Notes: generated by a model not told the origin, from the letters alone. Shown: positions 18,164 to 28,034, counted from the stretch's first letter. The stretch: 53,810 nt of DNA from Thermoguttaceae bacterium (GCA_017550965.1 JAFZNK010000190.1:1-53810), one strand, 5' to 3'. Translations and numbers: made by a program.

Positions 18164-19603
18164 ATGCAATTGAAACATGCGGTTCGACCCTGCCTTTGGG
18201 TCGTTGGTTTGCTGGCGTTGATTTTATCGAGCCAGGTTAGTTTTGCTCAGCAGTACTCTTGGGAAGGCGACGTTCGGAACGCTATTCAGGAAAGTCGGTT
18301 TGCGGACGCGGCGAAAGCGCTTGACGCGCTCGACGTTTCCGGCGCGGAACAGACGCAAAAAGAATGGTATTACGAGCTGATGCGTCGTATTCGTATTGAG
18401 TTCCGCCAATCGGAATCGGAAGTCAAAGAAGAACTTGCCAAGCGCGGGTACGACAATAGCGACGCGCAAATGCGCGAATGGGAATCGAAACGCTATTTGG
18501 AAATGCGTCCGATCGACGGAACGCGTTGGTACTTCAAACACGCGGTCGACAACCTTGAACGTCTCGCGCCCGAGATTCGCGCGACGCGTCCTTCCGGAAC
18601 GTCTCAGTTCCGTCTGAACAATTGCGCGCAAATGATTAAAAAGTCGGACGGACAGGGTAAATTGACGCTTGGTCAGGCGAACGTCTTCCATTGCGTCGCG
18701 ACGCTTCCCGCGAACGCGATTCCCGCCGGCGAAGTCGTTCGCTATTGGGCGCCGTTCCCGCGAGAATGGTGCGAGCGTCAACAAGACGTTAAATTGCTCT
18801 CTCACAACGCCGACGTTTGCGAAATCGCCCCGAAAGAAGATTTGCAGCGAATCGTCTATATGGAAAAGACGACCGTCAAAGACAAGCCGACCGTCTTCGA
18901 TTACTCGTTCCAGACGACCTCTTACGCGCAGTATTATTCTCAGGAATACTTGGAAAAGACTGTTAAGCCTTACGACGTTAACAGCGACGTCTATAAGGAA
19001 TACACCGCCGAATACCTGCCGCACATGATCAAGACCGACGCAATGAAAGCGTGGGCGGACGAGATCGTCGGGGACGAGACGAACCCCGTCAAAATCGTCT
19101 CGAAATTATTCGACGCGATCGACGCGCGGTTCCCGTGGGCGTCTTCGAACGAGTACGGCACGATGTTCTGCATTCCCGAGTACGTGATTCGCGAAGGTCA
19201 CGGCGATTGCGGCATGTTGACGTTGACGCTTGTTTCCGCGTTGCGTTGCGAAGGCGTGCCCGCCAAGTGGCAGAGCGGCTGGACGATGAAGCCGGACGGG
19301 GAGTGCGGCATGCACGACTGGGGCGAAGTTTATTACGAAGGGGTCGGTTGGGTTCCGATCGACATGTCCTACGGGCTTATGACGAGCGACGACCCTCTTA
19401 TTCGCAATATCTACAAGAGCGCGCTGGATCAGTATCGCCTCATTATCAACGACAGCATCGGTTGCAAATTCACGCCTGAGAGGAAATATTTCCGTAGCGA
19501 GCCGGTCGACTGCCAGGCGGGCGAAATGGAATGGAAAGACGGAAACCTCTACTTTAACCAGTGGTCGTTTGAAATGACCGTAGAACAGGAACGTCTCGAC
19601 TGA
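18164..19603 (+). CDS. Exported transglutaminase-like (cysteine protease fold) protein
   Basis: 479 residues. The signal peptide (VVGLLALILSSQVSFA-QQ) is followed by a helical region with a Glu/Arg-rich stretch (about 80-115), then a beta-rich domain, then a transglutaminase core. Catalytic triad candidates are Cys349 (GHGDCGMLT), His384 (GMHDWGEVYY) and Asp400 (PIDMSYGL), spaced as in the family. Bacterial members mostly act as peptidases or amidases on peptide or sugar substrates outside the cytoplasm; this one should be periplasmic or surface-bound. It has its own terminator. A glycosidase gene on the same strand follows 100 bp later. Confidence 0.85.
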   Translation: MQLKHAVRPCLWVVGLLALILSSQVSFAQQYSWEGDVRNAIQESRFADAAKALDALDVSGAEQTQKEWYYELMRRIRIEFRQSESEVKEELAKRGYDNSDAQMREWESKRYLEMRPIDGTRWYFKHAVDNLERLAPEIRATRPSGTSQFRLNNCAQMIKKSDGQGKLTLGQANVFHCVATLPANAIPAGEVVRYWAPFPREWCERQQDVKLLSHNADVCEIAPKEDLQRIVYMEKTTVKDKPTVFDYSFQTTSYAQYYSQEYLEKTVKPYDVNSDVYKEYTAEYLPHMIKTDAMKAWADEIVGDETNPVKIVSKLFDAIDARFPWASSNEYGTMFCIPEYVIREGHGDCGMLTLTLVSALRCEGVPAKWQSGWTMKPDGECGMHDWGEVYYEGVGWVPIDMSYGLMTSDDPLIRNIYKSALDQYRLIINDSIGCKFTPERKYFRSEPVDCQAGEMEWKDGNLYFNQWSFEMTVEQERLD

Positions 19604-19623
19604 GTTTTTACCTTTCAACGTCG

Positions 19624-19666
19624 ACGCGCCGATTTTGGAATTTTTATCCAAAGTTGGCGCGTTTTG
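19624..19666 (+). terminator. Rho-independent terminator after the transglutaminase-like gene
   Basis: ACGCGCC (19624-19630) pairs with GGCGCGT (19656-19662), with an inner TTTGGA/TCCAAA pairing, then TTTT. Confidence 0.8.
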
Positions 19667-19704
19667 TTTAGTTTTATTTAACGGTTGTCAATAAAGGAAA
19701 TACG

Positions 19705-21339
19705 ATGAAAAATTTTAAAACAAGCGCATGCGCGTTCGCTTTATTCTTGGCGGCGTTTGCGGCGTTTGCGGCGAGTCCGTCGACGGCCAGTTTTCAAATC
19801 GACGCGTCGGCGCGCGGTAAAATTATTGGGAATAAAGTCTCAACGATCAATATCTGGCAACATCAGAATTGGAAGCCCGGCAAGGACGAAGGGGCGGATC
19901 TCACGAAATTCGTCGAGCATATTCAGTTTATGCAGGCTACGGGCGGCAACGAGTCGCGCGATATGTTCGTCGATCCGAACAACCGGGACGTCGTCGACGA
20001 CTACGATTTTGCGCCCCTTCTGCGCGCCTGTCACGACGTGTTAAATCTTAACGCGAAACCGCATATTAAGCTGAGCGTTCCGGACAAATTCTCCAAAGAG
20101 ACGGTGATCGACGGATTTGCCGTCAACGCGTTGCCTCCGGACGACTACGACGTCTATTACAATTATATTCGCGCCATGGCAGAGGCGCTCGTCGAGGAAT
20201 TTGGACTCGACGAGGTAAGGTCCTGGGGCTGGGGCGTTTTGGTCGAATTTGAAAACGCGAGTTGGTTCCACGATAAAGCGAAGTCGCCCGAAGGGAGTCG
20301 CGACGCGTTCTTCAAATTGTACGACTACTCGATTGCGGCTCTGACCGACGTTCTCGGCGACGATCTCTACGTCGGCGCGCACGCGATGGCTTGCACCGAG
20401 GGACTTTGGGACGAACGCGAATTCCTCGATCATTGCGCCAAAGACAAGAACGCCAAGTCGGGCGAGCCGATCCCTATTAAATATTTCGCGTGTTCGTTCT
20501 ATGACGACAAGCCGAATTTGCCACACGGACTTACGTTGGCGCAGACAGTCGGTCGAATTCGCGAGCGCGCTGAGTCGCTGGGCTTGAACGATTTGCGCTA
20601 CGGTATCGACGAGGGACGTATTTTGGACGGAAGCAAAGGTTCGGACGACGACGATCTTATCCACCGCATCGTCGGACAGACGTATCAGGCGGCGTACGAC
20701 GCGCGAACGTTCAAGATTATGGTCGATAACGATATCGACTATTTCAGCGCGTGGAGCTATTCGAGTTCGGGGCCTTACGCAGGGTATCCGCTGATCGCAT
20801 ACCGCGTCGCCGAACAACTTGTGAAATTCAAAAACGCGAAACTGCTCGAAACGAAGTCGGAAAAAGCGCTTGCGGAAGGCGTCGATTGCGACGCGGTCGC
20901 GGGATTTGACGAAGAAACGAGCACGCTTTATGTCGTCGCGTATAATTTCAAATTTGACTTAAATTATAACGAAACCGCCGACGTCGCTTTTACGATCGAC
21001 GCGCCGTTTTGGAAAGACAAGACTGTCGAATTCGCCGAAACGACGATCGACGATTCCGATAATTTCTTCTGCAAGTGGCTTGAAGACAAGGAGAAATATC
21101 AAATTGGCGACGACGCGTTTCATTGGTCTCCCGACAGCGGATGTCTTGATTCCGGATTGAGAGAAGCTAAAGCGCGCGATTTGTATTTCAACACGCTGCG
21201 TCCGGAATATGTGAAGATCGCCAACACCGCGCCCGAGACGAAAACCAAAGATTTCTCCGTCGGAGCCGACGGAAAAATCGAGTTTAGCGCGACGCTTCCC
21301 AGACACGCCGTCGCGGTCTACGCGATCCGCGCAAAATAA
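19705..21339 (+). CDS. Exported GH39-like glycoside hydrolase (clan GH-A type barrel)
   Basis: 544 residues. Signal peptide (ACAFALFLAAFAAFAA-S). The barrel part (about 45-400) follows the GH39/GH-A order: GNKVSTINIW near the first strand, LLRACHDVLNLNAKPHIKLSVP, the putative acid/base region VLVEFEN (Glu181 or Glu183, with Asn184), and YGIDEG with Glu303 as candidate nucleophile. The C-terminal 140 residues form a beta-rich accessory domain. GH39 members include beta-xylosidases and alpha-iduronidases; I cannot name the substrate. The gene converges on a three-gene glycosidase operon, so both may serve one polysaccharide (inference). Confidence 0.7.
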   Translation: MKNFKTSACAFALFLAAFAAFAASPSTASFQIDASARGKIIGNKVSTINIWQHQNWKPGKDEGADLTKFVEHIQFMQATGGNESRDMFVDPNNRDVVDDYDFAPLLRACHDVLNLNAKPHIKLSVPDKFSKETVIDGFAVNALPPDDYDVYYNYIRAMAEALVEEFGLDEVRSWGWGVLVEFENASWFHDKAKSPEGSRDAFFKLYDYSIAALTDVLGDDLYVGAHAMACTEGLWDEREFLDHCAKDKNAKSGEPIPIKYFACSFYDDKPNLPHGLTLAQTVGRIRERAESLGLNDLRYGIDEGRILDGSKGSDDDDLIHRIVGQTYQAAYDARTFKIMVDNDIDYFSAWSYSSSGPYAGYPLIAYRVAEQLVKFKNAKLLETKSEKALAEGVDCDAVAGFDEETSTLYVVAYNFKFDLNYNETADVAFTIDAPFWKDKTVEFAETTIDDSDNFFCKWLEDKEKYQIGDDAFHWSPDSGCLDSGLREAKARDLYFNTLRPEYVKIANTAPETKTKDFSVGADGKIEFSATLPRHAVAVYAIRAK

Positions 21340-21411
21340 GCGCAAAATTGCAATAGAGCGTTTGCGTTTTCATGCGTAGCTCGAATTAATTGGGCCGTTG
21401 ACTACAAATTT

Positions 21412-21451
21412 AAACCACATGCAAACTGAAACACCCTTTTGCATGTGGTTT
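21412..21451. terminator. Bidirectional terminator between convergent glycosidase genes
   Basis: AAACCACATGCAAA (21412-21425) and TTTGCATGTGGTTT (21438-21451) form a 14-bp perfect stem with A-run and T-run sides, suitable for stopping transcription from both strands. Confidence 0.92.
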
Positions 21452-21461
21452 TTGTCGTCAA

Positions 21462-23675
21462 TTACAGCGGTCTTTTTAATCCTTCCCATTTGACGGTCCA
21501 GCCTTCGGGGAAGCCGGGGGCGGAGTCGCCGGACAGGGGCATGTTAGCGTTAGTGTTGTCGTCGTCGGCGTTTTCGTCGAATCCGGCGCACATGCCGGCG
21601 ATCGCGTAGAGCAGGCCGCCGTTGCCGGGCAGGTAGGGCCCCTTGCCGCCGCGCGTCGACGGGCCGCCAAGATTAACGCCCGACTCGTCGTAGTAGTTGC
21701 AGACGGCGTCGTTTAATAGCATATCGACGGCAAGATCGGCGCGTCCGTGTCTTGCGGCGGACATGGCGATCCACGGGAAATCCCAGCCCCAACAACGATC
21801 CCATTTCCATTCGGCAACGACACGTTCCAACGTTCGTTCCGCGATTATAGGATCGACCGCGTCGATAGGCGGGATCATGCCGTATACGCCGATAAGATCG
21901 GGATGCTCCCAATTTCTGTCTTTAAACGACGTTCGCCATTCGGGCGAATGAACGAACACTCCGTCTTCGACCGGCAACGGCTCCATGTTGTCGCGAACTT
22001 CGTCCCAGAGCACTACGCGTTCTTTTCCAAGTCGTTCGCGCCACTTGTTCGCGGCGTCGAGTCCCCAGCGCCAGTAGGCGAGGTCAAAAACTTCGTCGCG
22101 CGTGATTCCCTGTTCGCTCGGGGGCATCGCCGGAGCGAGGTGATAGACGCCGTTTTCGTCTTTGGTCGCGTAATCGGCCATATGAACGGCGGTTTGCTCA
22201 ACGATATCCGCCCATTTTTCAAGCGTTTCCCGCGTCGGATTGCGCCTGTAATCCATTTCGGCGAAAAAGATTGGATGCGGCTGTTTCCAAAGCAGAACAA
22301 GATTGCCGACCCACGGCGCGGTTCGGCCGTCCGGCGCGATTTCCTTCTGCCATTTGTATCCTTTGTAGCCGAGTTGTTCGGCAAGTTGTTTCGCCCCGTC
22401 CTGAACTTTTGGATAGATCGAAATCGCCTCGTCGGCAAGGTCCGCGCGATCCCACGTCCACCAGTGAATCAGGTGCCACCAGACCATTTCCATATGGAAA
22501 CGGCCGCTCCACGGACAGATTGTAATGAGCCCTGATTCTCCGCAAGGCCATTCCCCTGCGGAATTGGCGCGCAACTGGTATTGCGACAAAACGATGCGGC
22601 GTTCAAGTTCCATCCAGCGCGGATCGGAACTTCCGGATAGGTCGACCGCCGCGCCTGACTTCCAGAATTTCCCCCAGCGTTCGTGGGAAATCTTATCCGC
22701 TTCGTCAAACGAGACGGGCTTATTCCTGAAGACGGAATCGTCGCACGGGTATTTTGCATAGTCGCCCCCGTCGAACGTTATCGATATTTCGAGCTTGCCG
22801 GAGTCGCTTCCCGTTACTTTGATTGTCGACGAGTCGCCGACTTGTTCGACGGTTCCTCCGACGGCGTCGACTCGCGTCGCGTAGGTATAATTGCCGACGA
22901 CGCCTTGCGCATATTCGTTTTGCAAGAGTCTTTTAACGACGAGCGCTTTGCCGTCGTCGAGTTTCGTTATTTCAAAAGGAGCCGTTTTTTCGTTGGAAAA
23001 CGTTCCGACCCAGGGGCCTGGCGTCAGGTCGGGGAAGGGGAAGTCGATTTGGACGATTAGTTCGCCGGAGCGAACGAGATCGGAGTCGATTTGAACGGCG
23101 ACGGTCGTATCGAGTTGGACGTCGTCGGTAACGCACGTTGTCACGTACGTTTCTTTGCCGTTGAGCTGGAAAGCCGAGGTATGAACGCCAGACCACAGAT
23201 CGAGAACTCGCCCCGTTTTGATTTCTTTAGCGTCGAGCGGCGTTCCGTCTTTGCGAACGAACCGAACGCGCGCCAAATTCATCTGATGGGGCGAGTTGCG
23301 CACCCAACTGTAAAGAGGCGCCTTATCTTGCGGCCATGGATCTCCTCCTGTCAATCTTCCCTGATAGTACGTTCCGGTAGGGGGAACGTCCGCCCAGGTA
23401 AAACCGTCGAGCAGGGGATCGGAGTACCAGCCCCAATGCGAAAGAGTGTTGCCCGCAAAGGTTTGCAAACCGGTTCCATCGACGTTGAAGCAGAAATTGC
23501 CGTTGCCGATCGGGAGCGTCGATTCGAGTTGTTCGCTATTAATATTGTGGCGCGACACAATCGCATGACGATCAAGCGGTTCCTTTAATTCGCCGCTCAA
23601 GGCGATATTGGAGAGCGTCGCGACGGTAAGAACAGCCGTTGCGAGCAATACTTTTTTATAAGACGTTCTTGACAT
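21462..23675 (-). CDS. Exported six-hairpin glycoside hydrolase (GH65/GH95-like)
   Basis: 737 residues. Signal peptide (VLLATAVLTVATLSNIALS-G). The N-terminal beta-sandwich begins with the ESTLPIGNGNFCFNVDGTGL motif typical of GH65/GH95-type enzymes. A linker follows, then an (alpha/alpha)6 barrel from about residue 340 with WPCGESGL, MEMVWWHLIHWW and WGWDFPWIAMSAARHG, all rich in aromatic residues as in this superfamily. Acidic catalytic residues cannot be assigned with confidence; the family choice (GH65, GH95 or a related unclassified group) is uncertain. It is last gene of a minus-strand operon, 40 bp behind the sialidase-fold gene, and ends at the bidirectional terminator. Confidence 0.75.
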   Translation of the reverse strand: MSRTSYKKVLLATAVLTVATLSNIALSGELKEPLDRHAIVSRHNINSEQLESTLPIGNGNFCFNVDGTGLQTFAGNTLSHWGWYSDPLLDGFTWADVPPTGTYYQGRLTGGDPWPQDKAPLYSWVRNSPHQMNLARVRFVRKDGTPLDAKEIKTGRVLDLWSGVHTSAFQLNGKETYVTTCVTDDVQLDTTVAVQIDSDLVRSGELIVQIDFPFPDLTPGPWVGTFSNEKTAPFEITKLDDGKALVVKRLLQNEYAQGVVGNYTYATRVDAVGGTVEQVGDSSTIKVTGSDSGKLEISITFDGGDYAKYPCDDSVFRNKPVSFDEADKISHERWGKFWKSGAAVDLSGSSDPRWMELERRIVLSQYQLRANSAGEWPCGESGLITICPWSGRFHMEMVWWHLIHWWTWDRADLADEAISIYPKVQDGAKQLAEQLGYKGYKWQKEIAPDGRTAPWVGNLVLLWKQPHPIFFAEMDYRRNPTRETLEKWADIVEQTAVHMADYATKDENGVYHLAPAMPPSEQGITRDEVFDLAYWRWGLDAANKWRERLGKERVVLWDEVRDNMEPLPVEDGVFVHSPEWRTSFKDRNWEHPDLIGVYGMIPPIDAVDPIIAERTLERVVAEWKWDRCWGWDFPWIAMSAARHGRADLAVDMLLNDAVCNYYDESGVNLGGPSTRGGKGPYLPGNGGLLYAIAGMCAGFDENADDDNTNANMPLSGDSAPGFPEGWTVKWEGLKRPL

Positions 23676-23715
23676 GATGTTCTCTTTCTTTCGTTGGTAT
23701 CGTATTTCAAACGCG

Positions 23716-24972
23716 TTATTTTTCAGGGGAGATCCACGTCGGCGCGTCGTCTTCGCGCGTGAGATTACGGAAATCTTTCAAGCGGAAAAAAGTGAAATAG
23801 TTGGCGTCGTGGCAGTTATGAGCGCCGTCCCAGGCGAGTCGGCAAACGCAGACGAGGTCGTCGCCTTCAATTCGCCAATCGATATATTGAAACCCGATCG
23901 TTAAATCGGCGCGCCGATAGACGATATTTCGAATTTCCCACGATTTCAAATCGTCGGAGCAAACAAGCGCCAACGTGTTTCGCGTGCGTTCTTTGTCGGG
24001 CGCGTCGACGTCGTCCGGATGAATCCAGTTGACGAGCGACCAGTATTTTTTTGTCTTTTCGTCGAATTTTATAACGAATTTTTTGCATCCGCCGGGCATT
24101 TCGACAAACCCCGTTGCGGGATCCCACGTCGCGGTCTTGCCGTCGTCGGAGAGTTGTATTTGCGCTCCTTTACCGTCGTGCACGGCTTCGTCGACACGCA
24201 TTTGAATAATCATTTTTCCTTCCGGCGTGCAAAGGACGTTTCCCTCTGCCCAGCCGTGGGAGTCTTTTTGAACGATCCACGGAACGTAATTACTGAACGT
24301 CCAATTGGACGCGTCGAGCAAATCGCAGTCGACGGGCGCGCTCGCGCACATCGGATTGTATTGCGTCATGTAGAATCTGGGCTTGGAGTCGAAATTGAAA
24401 TCGCCCATTTTTTCAACTTCTTTCCAGACTCGCCCGTTATGCACAAGAACAGGCGCCGGGTCGCAAAAGACGCTCATTTCTTTTGTCCCGCCTATGAGTC
24501 GCCCCGATTTGGAATCGACGGGAGTCGTCCAGGTATGGCCGCCGTCGGTCGACTTGCTGATCGTAACGGAACACATTGAGTCTTTGGTCGCGTCCCGGAA
24601 CCCTTCGCCGGGCGTCCAACCAATCGCGTAAAGCGCGTCGTTGAGGAGGAATAGGTAGGACGCGCGCTGGTTGGGGATTTTGGCGATCAGTTTCCAGGTT
24701 TGTCCCTTGTCTTTTGACTCGAAGACGTGAGTTCGCAAATCAAGATTCTCAACGGAACCGAAGAAGTCGTGGGACGCGACGTAAGTTCCGTCCGGAAGAA
24801 TTTCTATACTCGGGGAACCAACATAGAGATTGGCGAAATCCCAGCTTTTGTCGATCACGACGCCGGGGGGCAATTCCGGAGCGGGAACTTCCTCGGAACG
24901 AGCTTCGCGTATATTGGCCAGAAAAATGCAACTTAGCGCCATCGTCAGCGCTATCGCGCGATATTTTTTCAT
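23716..24972 (-). CDS. Exported sialidase-fold (BNR/Asp-box) protein
   Basis: 418 residues. Signal peptide (AIALTMALSCIFLANIREARS). At least two Asp-boxes are visible (SKDKGQTW and STDGGHTW), as in six-bladed sialidase-like propellers, with further blades rich in Trp and Asp (SNWTFSNYVPW, DDLKSWEIRN). The FRIP motif and arginine triad of true sialidases are not obvious, so the enzyme may act on another sugar or be a non-catalytic relative. Middle gene of the minus-strand operon: 15 bp behind the GH43-like gene and 40 bp ahead of the six-hairpin glycosidase. Confidence 0.75.
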   Translation of the reverse strand: MKKYRAIALTMALSCIFLANIREARSEEVPAPELPPGVVIDKSWDFANLYVGSPSIEILPDGTYVASHDFFGSVENLDLRTHVFESKDKGQTWKLIAKIPNQRASYLFLLNDALYAIGWTPGEGFRDATKDSMCSVTISKSTDGGHTWTTPVDSKSGRLIGGTKEMSVFCDPAPVLVHNGRVWKEVEKMGDFNFDSKPRFYMTQYNPMCASAPVDCDLLDASNWTFSNYVPWIVQKDSHGWAEGNVLCTPEGKMIIQMRVDEAVHDGKGAQIQLSDDGKTATWDPATGFVEMPGGCKKFVIKFDEKTKKYWSLVNWIHPDDVDAPDKERTRNTLALVCSDDLKSWEIRNIVYRRADLTIGFQYIDWRIEGDDLVCVCRLAWDGAHNCHDANYFTFFRLKDFRNLTREDDAPTWISPEK

Positions 24973-24987
24973 TGTTTTGTTCCTTCT

Positions 24988-26097
24988 TCAAAGTTGCTTT
25001 GACGTAGCGAGCGCAATACAACGCCCCTGATCGCCGACCGCGCAATAGTAGTGGTAAACGACGCCGTCGTGTTTGACGACCCACGGCTTGTGCGCGAACG
25101 TCGCGTCAAACGGTTCGGACGGTTCGACCAAATGCGGGCCTTCCCACTTTCGCCAGTGGACAAGGTCGCGCGAGACGGCGAACGTGTCGAACGCCTTTGG
25201 TTTCCAAAAAGCGCCGAAGTAGATCATGACCCAAAGGTCGCCGATTTTGACGATCTGCGGGTCGCCCGAAATACCGGAGCCGTTGTCGATCACGGGGCCG
25301 TTTCCGTATCGACTCCATTTTTTGAGGTCGTCTGAGACGGCGATTCCAATGCGCTCGGTCGAACGACCGTCGACGACCTGTTTGCCGTTGTAGTAGCAGA
25401 CGAATTGGTAGCCGAGGCGTTTTTCCCTGTCCCAGACGACGCTCGTTTTGTACATAGTCGTCTTTTCAAAATCTCGGGCGTCGGGGTCGCTCGGCTGCAT
25501 GATCGGCTCGTCGAATCGCATCCATTCTTTCGCGGAAGTCGGATCGTCCGTATAGGCGAGGCCGATTTTTAACGGATCGGGCTCGTAACCTTTGCCCGCG
25601 CCGCCAAGATAGGTAAACCAATATCTTCCCTCGAACGGCTGAATCGCGCATGAGCCGCCCCAGGCATAGTCGACCAGCGCGGAGGACGGGGAACATTGCC
25701 ACGCGTCCCAGCCTGTTTCCCGGAAAGGAACGACGGTTCCGAGCGATTCCCAATGGATCAGGTCGTCGCTTTTGGCGATTTTAGCGACGTAGCCCGTTTT
25801 GTTGAGGAATCGCAAGTAGAGCATATACCAGACTCCGTCGACGCGGAATATGTTGGGACTGTCGACGGGATCGCCGTCTTCCTGCGGAAGGACGACTCCA
25901 TACTTATAGGGCGTTTTAATTTCCTCGTAAACGGCGTTCATTTCTTTGTCGGTAACGTCAGACGGGGCGGAAAGGTCGACGTCGATAGGGCGAAGCGCTT
26001 CTTCCGCGAAAAGGGAACGCGAGAGAGCGCCCGTCGCGACGCAAGCCGCCGACCCCGTCATGTATTTGAGAAAATCACGTCTGTTGCGTTTATTCAT
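24988..26097 (-). CDS. Tat-exported GH43/GH117-like five-bladed propeller protein
   Basis: 369 residues. The N-terminus NKRNRRDFLKYM is a twin-arginine signal followed by GSAACVATGALS, so it is exported folded. The rest looks like a five-bladed beta-propeller glycosidase: DPVDSPNIFRVDGVWYMLY, KSDDLIHWESLG, GISGDPQIVKIGDLWVMIYFG and HKPWVVKHDGVVYHYYCAVG are typical GH43/GH32/GH117/GH130 blade phrases, with Asp and Glu candidates at SPNIF, GDPQ and KPW. Substrate unknown. First gene of the operon behind a strong promoter. The Tat signal suggests a bound cofactor or metal (inference). Confidence 0.78.
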   Translation of the reverse strand: MNKRNRRDFLKYMTGSAACVATGALSRSLFAEEALRPIDVDLSAPSDVTDKEMNAVYEEIKTPYKYGVVLPQEDGDPVDSPNIFRVDGVWYMLYLRFLNKTGYVAKIAKSDDLIHWESLGTVVPFRETGWDAWQCSPSSALVDYAWGGSCAIQPFEGRYWFTYLGGAGKGYEPDPLKIGLAYTDDPTSAKEWMRFDEPIMQPSDPDARDFEKTTMYKTSVVWDREKRLGYQFVCYYNGKQVVDGRSTERIGIAVSDDLKKWSRYGNGPVIDNGSGISGDPQIVKIGDLWVMIYFGAFWKPKAFDTFAVSRDLVHWRKWEGPHLVEPSEPFDATFAHKPWVVKHDGVVYHYYCAVGDQGRCIALATSKQL

Positions 26098-26171
26098 AGT
26101 CGTTCCTCCGGACTGCCAAATATTCGACGTCGAACGTTTCTTCGCAAAACGTTCCGTTGAGTTCTGCCCCT

Positions 26172-26200
26172 ATTATACGGCGTCAAAAACTCGAATTCAA
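26172..26200 (-). promoter_or_regulatory. Promoter of the minus-strand glycosidase operon
   Basis: Minus strand: TTGAAT (26200-26195), a 17-bp spacer and a perfect TATAAT (26177-26172), about 75 bp upstream of the first gene's start. Confidence 0.8.
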
Positions 26201-26285
26201 GAAACGCGTCGTTTTTTTATAGGCGTCGAAAAATTCAGGCGTGTCAAACGGGGTAAAATGAGACGACGTTTTTTAGTTCTACCCC

Positions 26286-26313
26286 TTGAACGGTTTGAAA
26301 AAGCTATTACAAT
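26286..26313 (+). promoter_or_regulatory. Promoter of tpiA
   Basis: TTGAAC (26286-26291), a 16-bp spacer and TACAAT (26308-26313). It would give a leader of about 190 nt before the tpiA start. The rest of the 26098-26507 gap holds this and the divergent operon promoter; I see no gene in it. Confidence 0.6.
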
Positions 26314-26507
26314 TGTCCCCTACAAAGGATTCTTGTTTGATTCGTCGGGCGTTCGCTCGGCTGAGAAGGCGTTTTCTTCTTAGGCGACGAGGGGCGAACT
26401 GAACAGGAAGGTTTCCTTACTTAAGCCTGATATTTTCAGAGATTGCGTCGTGAAGTCGCGGCGCGAGCTCGAAACAACGAGATAATTCGAACTGACAGAG
26501 GACAAAA

Positions 26508-27263
26508 ATGCGTCGTCTCTTGATTGCCGGCAACTGGAAAATGAACATGAAATTGGATTCGGCGAAAGCCCTGGCCCAAGGTCTTAAAGACGCGGCCGCC
26601 GGCGTTTCCGAAGTTGATATCGCGGTTTGTCCGCCGAGCGTTTACGTTCAGCCGGTTTGCGAAATCCTGAAAGGGTCGAACATTGGCGTCGGCGCTCAGA
26701 ACGCTTATTTTGAAAAAGCGGGCGCGTACACCGGCGAAATCGAAATGGCGATGCTGACCGACGTCGGGTGCCAGTACGTCATTCTTGGGCACAGCGAACG
26801 CCGCCACATTTTGGGCGAATCGAGCGAATTCATTAACCTTAAGGTTCGCGCCGCGTTGGCCGCCGGCCTTTGCCCGATCGTCTGCATCGGCGAACTCCTT
26901 AAAGAGCGCGAAGCGGGCATTACCAACGACGTCAATCGTCGTCAGCTCGACGGTTCGTTCTCCGGCGTTACCGCCGAAGAAATGAAGAAGTGCGTTATCG
27001 CGTACGAGCCGGTTTGGGCTATCGGCACGGGCAAAGTCGCGACGCCCGATCAGGCTCAGGAAGTTCACGCCGACGTTCGCGCCTGGCTGGCCGACCGTTA
27101 CGGCAAAGACGTCGCCGACGTCGTTCGCATTCAATACGGCGGCAGCGTCAAGGGAAGCAACGCGAAAGAGATCCTCAGCAAGCCCGACGTCGACGGCGCG
27201 CTTGTCGGCGGAGCTTCGTTGAAAGTCGACGCGTTCATGGAAATTATCAACAACGTTCGTTGA
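26508..27263 (+). CDS. tpiA: Triosephosphate isomerase
   Basis: 251 residues, normal length. Interconverts dihydroxyacetone phosphate and glyceraldehyde 3-phosphate in glycolysis. All active-site landmarks are present: NWKMN with Lys11, GHSERR with His95, the AYEPVWAIGTG loop with Glu167, YGGSV and the phosphate-binding GALVGGASL near the C-terminus. ATG with AGAGGA upstream. Followed by secG at 205 bp, the common bacterial tpiA-secG order. Confidence 0.98.
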   Translation: MRRLLIAGNWKMNMKLDSAKALAQGLKDAAAGVSEVDIAVCPPSVYVQPVCEILKGSNIGVGAQNAYFEKAGAYTGEIEMAMLTDVGCQYVILGHSERRHILGESSEFINLKVRAALAAGLCPIVCIGELLKEREAGITNDVNRRQLDGSFSGVTAEEMKKCVIAYEPVWAIGTGKVATPDQAQEVHADVRAWLADRYGKDVADVVRIQYGGSVKGSNAKEILSKPDVDGALVGGASLKVDAFMEIINNVR

Positions 27264-27468
27264 AGCGTTTGACGACGTTTAGAAGTTGCGACGAACGCCG
27301 TTTTTTGCGGCGGCGTCTTCGGTTGGCTTCGACGGTCGCGTTTTGTGTTTGCCAAGGCTTCGCGTCGTTGTGCGAAACGTTGATTTGGCGTTTGAAAGAA
27401 TTTGAATTTTAGGCGAGCAGAGAAGAGCTTTTCGACTCTCTTTGTTTGAGCGTTAGGGTTTAGAAGAT

Positions 27469-27852
27469 ATGTTTTACGCTTTTTTAAAAGGTCTCCTCTT
27501 CCTGTTTATGATCTTGCTGTCGCTGTTCCTCATCTTGATCATCTTGTTGCAACGCGGCAAGGGCGGCGGCCTCGTCGGCGCTTTTGGAGGAGCTGGAGGA
27601 AGCAGCGCGTTTGGCGCTAAAACGAGCGACGTCTTCTTGAAAATCACGATTTGGACGGCGATTATCTGGTTCGTAACGTGCATCGGCGGACGTTTTGTCC
27701 TCGATCTCAAGTCGGCGGACATGATCGACAGAGTTACCGGCGGCGTCGCTACGACCGCGCCCGCCGTTCCCGCGACCGACGCGGCTCCTGCGGACGCCGC
27801 TCCGGCAGACGCCGCGCCCGCCGAGGCTCCTGCTTCCGACGCGGCGAACTGA
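27469..27852 (+). CDS. secG: Protein translocase subunit SecG
   Basis: 127 residues. Two membrane helices (about 5-25 and 58-75) flank the conserved [25 protein letters not shown] loop, the SecG hallmark. SecG joins SecYE in the inner membrane. The tail (about 90-127) is a low-complexity Ala/Pro/Asp repeat (ADAAP), longer than in most SecG and typical of planctomycete versions. A typical neighbour of tpiA. The first helix begins right at the ATG. Confidence 0.95.
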   Translation: MFYAFLKGLLFLFMILLSLFLILIILLQRGKGGGLVGAFGGAGGSSAFGAKTSDVFLKITIWTAIIWFVTCIGGRFVLDLKSADMIDRVTGGVATTAPAVPATDAAPADAAPADAAPAEAPASDAAN

Positions 27853-28034
27853 GCGTCAATCGGCGTTTGTTGTTTTTCTAAAGAATTTTGGTCGACGAAG
27901 CGCGCGATTTTTCGGCGCTTGGTCGACCGGAACGTTTAGCGTTCTTGAAACGCCGTTTCGCAGCGGCGACGCCGGAATGCGATTCCGGCTCTGTTTTTTG
28001 GGCGGCGTTAGGTTCTTATTGGCAAGGCGTGTTT

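Noticed and set aside
25946..26383. 145-codon plus-strand open frame over the divergent promoters
   Set aside because: Covers the start of the minus-strand GH43-like gene and its promoter; the translation has no features.
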